Shown: piece after piece, positions 34,674 to 42,881 of the stretch
How the letters are laid out: each line of letters begins with the position of its first letter
How positions within the stretch are numbered: the first letter of the stretch is position 1
DNA from: Dehalococcoidia bacterium
Lineage (GTDB): Bacteria; Chloroflexota; Dehalococcoidia; Dehalococcoidales; UBA3254
Direction of reading: 5' to 3'
DNA length: 63,019 nt
Assembly: GCA_025361145.1 (NCBI GenBank)
Contig: JANYAV010000016.1
Coordinates: 1-63,019, forward strand
Notes under the pieces: generated by a model
The model's input: the letters and a program-made list of their open reading frames with translations, nothing else
The model's database searches: none
What the model was told of the DNA's origin: nothing
Made by a program: the position numbers and the translations under genes

Positions 34674-34780
34674 TTCCAAAAACTTTTATCTGGTGGGGAA
34701 TTGTGGAAGAATTTCATGACGCTGATACTAGAGGTTTCCAAAATTCCAGCCATTAAATGGGTTGGTAAAGGTTTTTGGAA
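34674..34780. repeat. Nested long inverted repeat
   Basis: Outer arms TTCCAAAAACTTTTA (34674-34688) and TAAAGGTTTTTGGAA (34766-34780) match in 14 of 15 bases. Inner arms GGAATTGTGGAA (34697-34708) and TTCCAAAATTCC (34736-34747) match in 11 of 12. The whole 107 bases can fold as a long imperfect hairpin. It lies between divergent genes, so it is not an ordinary terminator. It may be a small mobile remnant or an RNA. Confidence 0.6.
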
Positions 34781-34856
34781 AAACGAGGAATGGTAGTCCG
34801 ACTATCGGTTAATTTGAGCTTAAAATCAAGCGTTTATTAGAAAAGAAGGTCAAAGT

Positions 34857-34909
34857 TTGGCGTAAAAGTATAATTATGGTAAAATTAGGTTGCGTTTTAT
34901 TTTAACGCA
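34857..34909 (+). promoter_or_regulatory. mogA promoter and 5' hairpin
   Basis: TTGGCG (34857-34862), 17 bases, TAAAAT (34880-34885); an alternative TATAAT lies at 34869-34874. A 6-bp hairpin TGCGTT/AACGCA (34891-34909) follows at or near the predicted start of transcription and runs up to the ribosome site AGGTG. Confidence 0.5.
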
Positions 34910-34918
34910 GGTGTAATT

Positions 34919-35422
34919 GTGATCAATTTTGGAATATTAACGATTAGTGACAAAGGTTCACGCGGCGAGCGGTATGATGGGAGCGGAGCTGCCATCCAGG
35001 ATAGAGTAGCGCTGATGGATGGCCGCGTGATACGCTATGATATTGTGCCGGATGAGGTGGATATCATACGTAACCGTTTGATTGAGTGGGCGGATGCCGG
35101 TGAAGTAGATGTGATTTTAACAACCGGAGGCACCGGCTTAGGACCAAGGGATGTTACTCCGGAGGCCACCGCGCCCATTCTGGACAAATTGTTGCCGGGA
35201 ATCGCGGAGGCTATGAGGATTGAGACTTTCGGTAAGACCCCTAGCTCTATACTCAGTCGAGCAGTGGCCGGTGTTAGAAAGAAATGTTTGATCGTTAACA
35301 TGCCAGGTAGTCCTAACGGCGTGCGGGAGTGTATGGAAGTGATTGTACCAGCCATCACGCATGCCTATGAAATGATTACAGGGATAGTTACCGAGCATAA
35401 ACCTGAAAACCATAAGGTTTGA
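34919..35422 (+). CDS. mog: Molybdopterin adenylyltransferase, MogA/MoaB family
   Basis: A 167-residue enzyme that adenylates molybdopterin before molybdenum insertion. [17 protein letters not shown] is the signature, with [13 protein letters not shown] near the C-terminus. The start is GTG with AGGTG upstream. Its last 4 bases overlap trmD. A role in maturing enzymes such as the molybdoenzyme at 5.2 kb is expected. MogA and MoaB cannot be told apart by eye. Confidence 0.9.
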   Translation: MINFGILTISDKGSRGERYDGSGAAIQDRVALMDGRVIRYDIVPDEVDIIRNRLIEWADAGEVDVILTTGGTGLGPRDVTPEATAPILDKLLPGIAEAMRIETFGKTPSSILSRAVAGVRKKCLIVNMPGSPNGVRECMEVIVPAITHAYEMITGIVTEHKPENHKV

Positions 35423-36192
35423 AGAATTTGCGTGTTGATATTTTTAGTCTTTTCCCTGAGATGTTTGCGGGTCCTTTCAGCAGCAGTATACTGAAGAGGG
35501 CAGTTGATCAGGGAATAGTGAACTTTAAAATTCATAATATCCGGGATTATACGCACGATAAGCACCACACAGCGGACGATTCTGCGTATGGCGGCGGGGC
35601 CGGGATGGTCATGAAACCTGGACCGGTTTTTGAAGCTGTTGAGACTGTTCAAGCTCAAGCCCTAGACATGAAGGACAAGAAAGTGTCCGTGATTTTGCTG
35701 ACTCCGCAGGGCCGAAAACTGACGCAGCAGATGGCCGAGGATTTGGCAAAGTCCGATTGGTTAATGCTTATCTGTGGTCATTACGAAGGTGTGGATGAGC
35801 GAATCAGGCAGCACCTGGCGACTGATGAAATAAGCATCGGGGACTATGTATTGACTGGCGGGGAATTAGCTGCCATGGTAATCGCGGATGCTGTGATAAG
35901 GCTTTTGCCTGGAGTTTTGGGGTCCGGTGAGTCTTTGATAAATGAATCTCATACCGGAGGATTGCTGGAATATCCCCAGTATACCCGGCCGGAAGTTTTT
36001 CGCGGTTGGGCGGTTCCGGAAATATTGACTTCGGGCAATCATGGGGAGATTGCTAAATGGCGGCGCAGGCAGTCTATCATCAGGACTGCTGAACGCAGAC
36101 CGGATATGTTAAAAGTGGTAGAATTAAATAATAAAGAGCAAGAAATAGTGGCTGATTTATCAACTCAAAAATCAAATGAAGAAGATGTTTAA
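35419..36192 (+). CDS. trmD: tRNA (guanine-37-N1) methyltransferase TrmD
   Basis: Methylates G37 of tRNA to prevent frameshifting. The SPOUT-fold knot is seen as [24 protein letters not shown] and [20 protein letters not shown]. About 257 residues. There is no ATG at the N-terminus. TTG 35419 overlaps the mog stop; TTG 35428 would give [13 protein letters not shown], closer to the family start. AAGG at 35414-35417 could serve either. It is followed by rplS, the usual pairing. Confidence 0.95.
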   Translation: MKNLRVDIFSLFPEMFAGPFSSSILKRAVDQGIVNFKIHNIRDYTHDKHHTADDSAYGGGAGMVMKPGPVFEAVETVQAQALDMKDKKVSVILLTPQGRKLTQQMAEDLAKSDWLMLICGHYEGVDERIRQHLATDEISIGDYVLTGGELAAMVIADAVIRLLPGVLGSGESLINESHTGGLLEYPQYTRPEVFRGWAVPEILTSGNHGEIAKWRRRQSIIRTAERRPDMLKVVELNNKEQEIVADLSTQKSNEEDV

Positions 36193-36245
36193 CAGGTTTC
36201 TTCTCAGGTTGATCAGGCCGTCTAAAAAAATAGGGGGATTTTTAA

Positions 36246-36731
36246 ATGAACATCAAGGATGTCAAAGAAGTAAAGGCCAATCCTAAGATTCCGACGCTCG
36301 TTCCGGGCGATACGGTAAAAGTCAGACAGAAGGTTGTCGAAGGCGAAAAGAGCCGTATACAGGCCTTCCAGGGAGTGGTCATAAAGGTTCACAATTGTGG
36401 ATCAGGGACTAATTTTACCGTAAGAAGAATTTCTTACAGCGTAGGAGTCGAGAGGACCTTCCCGATCTTCTCCCCCATGATTGACGGTGTTGAAGTGGTG
36501 CGCCACGGTAAAGTTCGCCGCGCCAAATTATACTATCTACGCGGCTTGAGCTCACGTGCTTCCCGCCTGAAGGAAAAGAGAATTGAGAAATTCGGCGAGG
36601 AAATTAAGCCTGTAGAGCCGGAACCTGAAGTAGCCGCTCTGGATGCCGCAGCCGCTGCCGCAGAACAAGCTCCCACCGCAGCCGTACCGGTAGCCGAAGC
36701 GCCTGCCGTTGAGACTAAAGAAACCAAATAG
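36246..36731 (+). CDS. rplS: 50S ribosomal protein L19 with C-terminal extension
   Basis: The ribosomal core (1-117) is standard: [41 protein letters not shown] and [10 protein letters not shown]. After it come about 44 residues rich in Ala, Pro and Glu, with an A-A-A-A-A-A run, which most L19 proteins lack (typical length is about 115). The tail is probably disordered and exposed. GGGGG lies 9-10 bases before the ATG. It follows trmD by 53 bases. Confidence 0.95.
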   Translation: MNIKDVKEVKANPKIPTLVPGDTVKVRQKVVEGEKSRIQAFQGVVIKVHNCGSGTNFTVRRISYSVGVERTFPIFSPMIDGVEVVRHGKVRRAKLYYLRGLSSRASRLKEKRIEKFGEEIKPVEPEPEVAALDAAAAAAEQAPTAAVPVAEAPAVETKETK

Positions 36732-36771
36732 TAACTCTACCGGCTTGTCGGTCTTGCTAATAGATTTGCAT

Positions 36772-36806
36772 AGAGAGGGATCGATATTATCATTATCGCC
36801 CTCTCT
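36772..36806 (+). terminator. Hairpin after rplS
   Basis: AGAGAGGG/CCCTCTCT with an inner CGATA/TATCG extension. There is no T run after it, so termination would be weak; it lies between rplS and priA. Confidence 0.5.
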
Positions 36807-36852
36807 TGGCTTTGCTATAGGGATATGAAGCAGGGCCAACCAGGGAAGAAGA

Positions 36853-39285
36853 ATGCGATTTGCCGAGGTCAGCGTCAATTCACCCATAGCTCAGCGCCGG
36901 ACCTTCAGCTACAGTGTGCCGGTAGGTTTGGATGTTGTTACGGGCCAAGCTGTGCAAGCGCCTTTCGGTGAGAAGGTTTTACAAGGTATAGTGATGGAAC
37001 TGACCGATTTCCCTTCTGTGTCAGAAACCCGCGACATTGCCGGTATTATTGAGACCCTTCCCTTGCTGACACCAGCGCAGGTGGCTCTAGCACGATGGCT
37101 GAGCGATTATTACCTGGCTGCGCTTTTCGATTGTGTGGCGTTGATGCTGCCGCCCGGGTTTGAGCGGCGGGTTATCACCTATCTTAGTCCAGAATCCTCT
37201 AGAGAAGTTTCTGTTTCTCTGGATGCGCAGGCTCAGAGCGTTTTTGCTTTTATCAAAGATAATCCCGGGATCTCCCAGCAAACGCTTTCAAAAAGCTTCG
37301 GGGGCGGAAAAACCCAAAAAGCAATAGCTCAACTGGTAAGGTTGAACGCGATCAGGAGAGCCTATGAACTTGAGAAACCTCGTATCCAACCTCGTATCGT
37401 CACTTATGTCCGTTTAAAAATTTCACCGGAAGAAGCCGCTCAACAGGCCGAAAAACTGGCCAAAAAGGCAGTTAGACAGTCCGAAATCCTTCATTTGTTA
37501 TTAGAACACGTTCAGCCAGTTGCGCAAAGCAAAATATCAAAGAAACTAGGAATTACATCTTCCACTATCAAAGCGATGGAAAAGAAAGGCTGGTTGGAAC
37601 TACAATCGGTCAGGGTTGATAGGGACCCGCTGGGTGGCCGGCAGGTAAATCTTTCCTTCGCTCTGCCATTGACTTCACCTCAGAACGAAGTATTCAGGTC
37701 AATCTGCGCCGCATTACACACAGCCAGCAGCCCGCCATATAAACCTGCGGCATTTTTATTACACGGAGTGACTGGAAGCGGTAAAACCGAAATATACCTG
37801 CGTGCTTTAGCTGAGACTGTTGCTCAGGGTAAGCGCGGGTTGGTACTGGTACCCGAAATCGCGATGACTCCCCAGATTATCGAACGCTTTGTTTCCCGCT
37901 TCCCCGGCCGGGTGGCGGTTTTGCATAGTCAACTGAGTCTAGGTGAACAGTTTGATGAATGGTGGAAGATTAAAAACGGCGAATTTGATGTGGTGATCGG
38001 GCCGCGCAGCGCTATCTTTGCTCCCCAGCCAGATTTGGGTCTAATCATTTTAGACGAGGAGCACGAATGGACCTATAAACAGGCAGACAAGTCTCCTTGC
38101 TATAATACCCGCGAGGTCGCTTTAAAGCGGGCGGAATTGAGTGGGGCGGTACTGCTTTTGGGCAGTGCCACACCTGATGTGGAAAGCTATTACAGATCTC
38201 AGAATGGAACTTATCAGTTATTGGAATTAATCGAGCGTATTACCACCGGAACAGCTTCCCCTCTGCCACCTGTGCAAATAGTGGATCTAAAAGATGAATT
38301 AAAAGCTGGGAATATCAGTCTGTTCAGCCGTTCTTTGCATTCTGCAATGGAGGCTGCGCTAACCAGTCATGAGCAGATCATACTATTTTTAAACCGGCGT
38401 GGTGGCGCCACTTTTGTAGAATGCCGGAGTTGTGGTTATGTGATCCGTTGTAAACGCTGTGAGGTGCCTCTCAGCTATCATTTCACAGAGGAGAGTCTGA
38501 TTTGTCACCAGTGCAACTATCATACGGCAGTGCCGGAGGTATGTCCGCGCTGCCGCAGCCGTAAGATAAAATATTTAGGGGTGGGCACGGAAAAACTGGA
38601 GCAGGAAACAGCTAAATTATTTCCACAGGCCAGGATACTGCGTTGGGACAGTGATTCCGTGCAGGGGCAGGAACACCAGGCCATATTCGAAAAGTTTAAA
38701 AAAGGTGAAGCAGATATATTAATCGGTACTCAGATGGTGGCCAAGGGACTGGATGTGCCGGGTGTGACGCTTGTAGGGGTGATCAGCGCAGATGTGTCTC
38801 TAAACCTGCCTGATTTCAGGGCGGGAGAACGCACCTTCCAATTGTTAAGTCAGGTGGCCGGGCGGGCGGGGAGAGGTGCGGTGGTGGGTAAAGTCATAAT
38901 TCAAACTTATTCTCCGGAACATTATGCCGTACGGGCTGCAGCGGCTCATGATTACCTAGCGTTCTATCAAAAAGAAATTGCCTACCGCAAGGAACTGCGC
39001 TATCCTCCTTTCAGCCGTTTAGCCAGATTGGTTTTTACACACCCCAATGATCAACGCTGCAGAGAGGAAACAGATCGGATGAGAAAAGCATTACTGGCTG
39101 AAATAGAGTCGAAAGGGCTAGCCGGATACAGCTTGATCGGCCCGGCGCCAGCTTTTATCCACCGCCTGCGCGGCCGGTTCCGCTGGCAGCTCATTTTACG
39201 GGCAGGCGACCCGGCCGTTTTGTTAAGCGATAAGCGTTTCCCGACCGGCTGGACGCTGGATATAGATCCTGTAGGGCTAATATAA
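36853..39285 (+). CDS. priA: Primosomal replication-restart helicase PriA
   Basis: An 810-residue superfamily 2 helicase that reloads the replisome at stalled forks. The order is the N-terminal 3'-DNA-binding domain (EVSVNSPIAQRRTFSYSVP), a winged-helix region, Walker A GVTGSGKT (305-312), DEEH (401-404), then the zinc module beginning at Cys524 with eight cysteines (CRSCG, CKRC, CHQC, CPRC), and helicase motifs QVAGRAGRG. It is somewhat longer than the ~730 residues of E. coli PriA, through the inserted helical segment around 180-260. It appears to be a single gene. Confidence 0.95.
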   Translation: MRFAEVSVNSPIAQRRTFSYSVPVGLDVVTGQAVQAPFGEKVLQGIVMELTDFPSVSETRDIAGIIETLPLLTPAQVALARWLSDYYLAALFDCVALMLPPGFERRVITYLSPESSREVSVSLDAQAQSVFAFIKDNPGISQQTLSKSFGGGKTQKAIAQLVRLNAIRRAYELEKPRIQPRIVTYVRLKISPEEAAQQAEKLAKKAVRQSEILHLLLEHVQPVAQSKISKKLGITSSTIKAMEKKGWLELQSVRVDRDPLGGRQVNLSFALPLTSPQNEVFRSICAALHTASSPPYKPAAFLLHGVTGSGKTEIYLRALAETVAQGKRGLVLVPEIAMTPQIIERFVSRFPGRVAVLHSQLSLGEQFDEWWKIKNGEFDVVIGPRSAIFAPQPDLGLIILDEEHEWTYKQADKSPCYNTREVALKRAELSGAVLLLGSATPDVESYYRSQNGTYQLLELIERITTGTASPLPPVQIVDLKDELKAGNISLFSRSLHSAMEAALTSHEQIILFLNRRGGATFVECRSCGYVIRCKRCEVPLSYHFTEESLICHQCNYHTAVPEVCPRCRSRKIKYLGVGTEKLEQETAKLFPQARILRWDSDSVQGQEHQAIFEKFKKGEADILIGTQMVAKGLDVPGVTLVGVISADVSLNLPDFRAGERTFQLLSQVAGRAGRGAVVGKVIIQTYSPEHYAVRAAAAHDYLAFYQKEIAYRKELRYPPFSRLARLVFTHPNDQRCREETDRMRKALLAEIESKGLAGYSLIGPAPAFIHRLRGRFRWQLILRAGDPAVLLSDKRFPTGWTLDIDPVGLI

Positions 39286-39384
39286 TAAAATTCTCTTTGC
39301 TTTAAGCATCTGAAGTCTTAGAATATAGATCATGGTTGAGTGATCCCTTAAACGTCTTGCTAACTTTATGAGGTAATTAACGTT

Positions 39385-39432
39385 TAATATAAGCAAAGCA
39401 AAAGTCAAAGGGCAAAAGTCAAAAGTTACAAG
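39385..39432. repeat. CAAAAGT-type heptamer tract
   Basis: CAAAAGT-CAAAGGG-CAAAAGT-CAAAAGT in tandem with a degenerate flank. Same type as the tract at 1735-1845. Confidence 0.65.
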
Positions 39433-39458
39433 GCTAGTAAGGGAGACCGGAGTTTCAT

Positions 39459-39504
39459 AAGGTCGGACCTGCATTGAGATAAGGCGACTGCGAGGTCCGA
39501 CCTT
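39459..39504. other. Perfect 12-bp inverted repeat, possible structured RNA
   Basis: AAGGTCGGACCT pairs perfectly with AGGTCCGACCTT across 22 bases (GCA/TGC can pair inside). CTTTAG follows on the plus strand and a short T run is absent. It may be the priA terminator, 174 bases after its stop, or part of an unrecognised leader or small RNA. Confidence 0.5.
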
Positions 39505-39611
39505 TAGCCGTACACAGCTTGTAGTACTTTTAAAGTTAGCACGCATAATTAAATGATAGAGGGCCGGTCTGGACAAGTTATGACCGGAGCCAAATTTAAG
39601 GAGAGCGGAAA

Positions 39612-40793
39612 ATGAAAAAAAGGTTATTAGTTATCCCCTTAATCCTGATTCTTATTTTGATATCAGTTGGCTGTAGTTCTAAGTCAACGGTTGGAGAAAG
39701 TGCTGCTTATCCTCCCATTGCCACTTCAGCGGTAACGCGAACTGCTCCTGCCGCTTATCCAGGGTACGCCCCTGCACCAACTACCCTGGCTCCTTCCTAT
39801 ACTTCTTCTAAAGATGGCTTCAATGGAGTCCAGTCCAACGGTGGATCCGAGATTATAGTTAATACCACTGATCGTATGGTTATCCGCACCGGTAACATGC
39901 AGCTCGTGGTCAAGGACATCGCTGGTTCTCTGGATGATATAGTAAAAATCGCCGCTGATAATGGCGGTTATGTGGTCACTTCCAATAAATGGAAAGAAAG
40001 TGAGAGGAATTTCGGCTCCATCTCGATTCGCGTAATGGCAAATAATTATGACAAAACTATAGCAGCTTTAAGGACTCTGGCGATAAGCGTTACTCAAGAA
40101 TCCAGCTCCAGCCAGGATGTAACAGAGGAATATACCGACCTTGACTCCAGCCTGAAAAATCTTGAGGCCACCGAAGCCCAATTATTGAAAATCATGGATA
40201 CCGCTACCAAGGTCGAAGATGTGCTGGCCGTTCAGAGAGAATTGACCACGGTCAGAGGCAATATCGAACGAACTAAAGGCCGCATGTTATATCTAGAGCG
40301 CACCAGCTCAACTTCTTTGATCAATATTAGTCTTACCGAGTCTGTTTTTGGCCTGAAGTTCAGCGCCGACAAGGTGCGGGTTAACACCAATGATTCAGTG
40401 ACCTTTGTTCCCGAAATAACCGGCGGATTCCCCCCATTTAATTATCAATGGACATTCGGGGATGGTGAGAAAAGCGCTGAGGTTTCACCTTCGTATTCCT
40501 ATAAAAATGGTGGCAACTATACAGTGATTTTAACCGTTACTGATGACAAGGGTTACACCAATCAGGTGGTTCGCGAACAATATATCAACGTCCAGAGCAG
40601 TTGGAACGCTGGCAGCGTTGCCGGGTCTGCCTGGAGCGCAGTGAAGGTTTTTGCGAAAGTAGTGGCCAATGTCCTGATCTGGATTCTCACTTTTGCCCCG
40701 GTTTGGATTATTGCCGGAGCTATTGTCTGGAGCTGCTTTTATTGGAAAAAACGCAAAGCCCGCAAGGCTGCAGAAAGGAAGTCTAAGTCTTAA
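39612..40793 (+). CDS. DUF4349 lipoprotein with PKD domain
   Basis: A 393-residue exported lipoprotein. The signal ends at LISVGC (Cys21). A Ser/Pro/Thr-rich linker follows, then a DUF4349 domain (about 95-245; DRMVIRTGNMQLVVKD, EYTDLDSSLKNLEATEAQL and a coiled-coil). Next is a PKD beta-sandwich (about 255-330; YQWTFGDGEKSAE, YTVILTVTDDKGY), one C-terminal membrane helix (about 350-375) and a basic tail. DUF4349 proteins usually lack the PKD insert. It would sit at the outer face of the cell. AAGGAGAG precedes the ATG, and a strong terminator follows. Confidence 0.85.
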   Translation: MKKRLLVIPLILILILISVGCSSKSTVGESAAYPPIATSAVTRTAPAAYPGYAPAPTTLAPSYTSSKDGFNGVQSNGGSEIIVNTTDRMVIRTGNMQLVVKDIAGSLDDIVKIAADNGGYVVTSNKWKESERNFGSISIRVMANNYDKTIAALRTLAISVTQESSSSQDVTEEYTDLDSSLKNLEATEAQLLKIMDTATKVEDVLAVQRELTTVRGNIERTKGRMLYLERTSSTSLINISLTESVFGLKFSADKVRVNTNDSVTFVPEITGGFPPFNYQWTFGDGEKSAEVSPSYSYKNGGNYTVILTVTDDKGYTNQVVREQYINVQSSWNAGSVAGSAWSAVKVFAKVVANVLIWILTFAPVWIIAGAIVWSCFYWKKRKARKAAERKSKS

Positions 40794-40815
40794 AATAGAT
40801 TGCAATAATGGGGGA

Positions 40816-40847
40816 AAACCCGGAGGAATGCTAACTCCTCCGGGTTT
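40816..40847 (+). terminator. Intrinsic terminator after the DUF4349 gene
   Basis: Perfect 12-bp stem AAACCCGGAGGA/TCCTCCGGGTTT with an 8-base loop, then GTGTTAG. It ends only 13 bases before the next start codon. Confidence 0.8.
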
Positions 40848-40860
40848 GTGTTAGCATTAA

Positions 40861-42165
40861 ATGGATAGGGTTAATAACAAAAATAGCGGATTATCAGGAA
40901 CAGATTTGGAAAAAATCCACAAAAAACATAAAGAACATTTCTCCAAATCGCCAGTTAAAAAACCAACGTTGAGCCCAAAATGGCAACTGGCCATATTTAT
41001 TCTGGCGATAAGTTTAATTTACTGCGTTCTTTTTAATACGATTTATACTACCCCATATACTGCCGTAGGTAGTATATTCTTGGATTATGCCTCTCAGGTG
41101 ATGCAGGGGCACATACCTTATTTGGATTTTAATTTTGAATACCCACCGCTGTCTTTGTTGTTCTTCATCTTGCCCCGGCTGGTTTCCAGCGCTATTCCGC
41201 TTTATACCGTTCTCTATAAAGCGGAAGTATTGCTGGCTATTATGATTGGCTTGTTTATAATTTATTTGATTTCACGGCGGCTGGGCAAGGCGCCCTGGAA
41301 AATGCTGCTGGTTTACACCTTGTGTATTCTGGCGGTCGGCCCGATCGTGGCTGAACAGTACGATATATTTCCGGCTATCTTAACTCTGGGGTCGTTATAT
41401 GCTTTTCTTTCAGGAAAAAACAAGACTGCCTGGGCTCTCCTGGCATTAGGTGCTTTGACTAAGATTTATCCGCTTTTTCTGATGCCGGTCTATTTGGCGA
41501 TATCTTTACGTAATCGCCAGTCCCGCTCCGCTGGAGTGGGTATTCTGACCGGGTTGCTGGTTGGAGCGGTATTTACACTCCCTTTTGTTTTTATAGGATC
41601 AGACAGTATCAAGAGCCTGGTTGAATATCATCTCCAGAGAGGAATTCAGTTAGAAAGTACATACAGTTCCTTTTTACTAATTGCTAGTAAATTGGGCCTG
41701 GCCCAGATTAATGCTATCTTCGATTTTGGTTCCTGGAACCTTACCGGAGGCCCGGCTGAAACACTGACCAAACTATCGAGCTATTTTCTAGTTATTTTAT
41801 TAGTGTTGGCTTACTGCTTTATCTACAGGAGCATTAAACCCGGCAAAAGCCAATCCACCCGCCTGGGGACGTACGCTTTGCTGGTGCTGTGTATTGTTCT
41901 TATCACCAGTAAAGTTCTCTCTCCCCAGTATTTAATCTGGCTTATTCCGCTTATTCCGCTGGTTCTACCGCGCGGCAGAGATATTATTTTGGGGCTCTTT
42001 ATCCTGATAGGTGCCTTAACTTATTACCTTTTCCCACATGCCTATATGAACCTTACCCGACTGGAAATCGTGCCGGTGACTGTTCTTTTTTTCCGCAACC
42101 TTCTCCTGATCGCTTTGACTGTGTTGACTGTGGCAGGCCTGCGTTATATGAAAGCCTCGGAATAG
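40861..42165 (+). CDS. GT87-type membrane mannosyltransferase-like protein
   Basis: A polytopic membrane protein of 434 residues: a hydrophilic N-terminal 40 residues, then about 10-11 helices. DFNFEYPPLSLLFF in the first loop and SKVLSPQYLIWLIPLIPL in the C-terminal half are typical of GT-C enzymes of the GT87/DUF2029 group, which use polyprenyl-phosphate mannose outside the membrane. No ribosome site is clear; the preceding terminator lies only 13 bases upstream, so a short leader or leaderless mRNA is likely. The acceptor may be a mannosylated lipid such as that made by the genes at 54-57 kb, but this is inference. Confidence 0.7.
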   Translation: MDRVNNKNSGLSGTDLEKIHKKHKEHFSKSPVKKPTLSPKWQLAIFILAISLIYCVLFNTIYTTPYTAVGSIFLDYASQVMQGHIPYLDFNFEYPPLSLLFFILPRLVSSAIPLYTVLYKAEVLLAIMIGLFIIYLISRRLGKAPWKMLLVYTLCILAVGPIVAEQYDIFPAILTLGSLYAFLSGKNKTAWALLALGALTKIYPLFLMPVYLAISLRNRQSRSAGVGILTGLLVGAVFTLPFVFIGSDSIKSLVEYHLQRGIQLESTYSSFLLIASKLGLAQINAIFDFGSWNLTGGPAETLTKLSSYFLVILLVLAYCFIYRSIKPGKSQSTRLGTYALLVLCIVLITSKVLSPQYLIWLIPLIPLVLPRGRDIILGLFILIGALTYYLFPHAYMNLTRLEIVPVTVLFFRNLLLIALTVLTVAGLRYMKASE

Positions 42166-42235
42166 AGCCTCAACTGTACCTCAATAAATGGATTTGCTAA
42201 AATAAGGTAGTTATTTTGACATCCAGGGGTGGTAA

Positions 42236-42742
42236 ATGGCAGTCATTCCCATCCGGACTCTGCCCGATCCGGTTTTAAGACAAAAAGCTAAAAAAGTGCC
42301 CGGTGTCGACCCTTCGATCCGTAAATTAATTGGCAATATGATCGAGACTATGTATGAGGCCAATGGGGTCGGTCTGGCTGCTCCGCAAGTGGGCGTGTCC
42401 CTGCGTATAGCAGTGATCTGCATGCCAGAAGAAGAGGCTGAAGAGATCATTTTAATCAATCCGGAAATCATCAAAAAGGCCGGGGAGCGCGAGATTGAGG
42501 AGAGATGCCTCAGTGTTCCTGGATATGCTGGTATGATAAAAAGGGCTGTGAGTGTGACAGTCAAAGCCCGTGATATCAATTTCAAAGAAATTCGTATTAA
42601 AGCAGACGGTTTATTAGCCCAGGCCCTTGAGCACGAGATAGAACATCTTCAGGGTGTTCTGTATGTTGACCACCTAGTGTCACCAGACTCATTGAAAAAA
42701 GTAACCGCAGCTGATTCTGAAAACGAATTCCAGCCCGACTAG
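42236..42742 (+). CDS. def: Peptide deformylase
   Basis: Removes the formyl group from new proteins. It has 168 residues; motif 1 is GVGLAAPQVG (44-53), and the metal ligands are Cys91, His133 and His137. Motif 2 reads ERCLSVPG, with Arg where EGCLS normally has Gly, and motif 3 is EHEIEHLQG in place of QHExDHLxG. The metal site itself is intact, so activity is likely. The ribosome site is GGGGTGG. Confidence 0.93.
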   Translation: MAVIPIRTLPDPVLRQKAKKVPGVDPSIRKLIGNMIETMYEANGVGLAAPQVGVSLRIAVICMPEEEAEEIILINPEIIKKAGEREIEERCLSVPGYAGMIKRAVSVTVKARDINFKEIRIKADGLLAQALEHEIEHLQGVLYVDHLVSPDSLKKVTAADSENEFQPD

Positions 42743-42881
42743 ATAGTCCTCATTTATTCTTCACACTACTGATCGAGTTTAATCTGCACAGGGTTTATCG
42801 GCATGATTTTAGCTTGCTAATAGCATTGGCTTTGTTTTATAGTTGAACGGTAGAATTTTGGTTTGATGGAGCAGTTATTCA

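Larger units (their letters stand above)
34526..34918. other. Divergent intergenic region, mraZ / mogA
   Basis: No standard gene is seen in this gap of about 390 bases. It contains an isolated 8-codon frame (MSGYAVNE, 34638-34664) behind a strong AGGAGGGG site, a nested inverted repeat (34674-34780) and a mogA promoter region near 34852-34885, the last two listed separately. Confidence 0.5.
39286..39611. other. Intergenic region with heptads and long inverted repeat
   Basis: This 326-base gap holds, in order, a heptad tract of the CAAAAGT type (39385-39432), a perfect inverted repeat (AAGGTCGGACCT 39459-39470 with AGGTCCGACCTT 39493-39504) and a hairpin CCGGTC/GACCGG (39564-39587) just before the ribosome site of the next gene. 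No gene is apparent. Confidence 0.6.
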
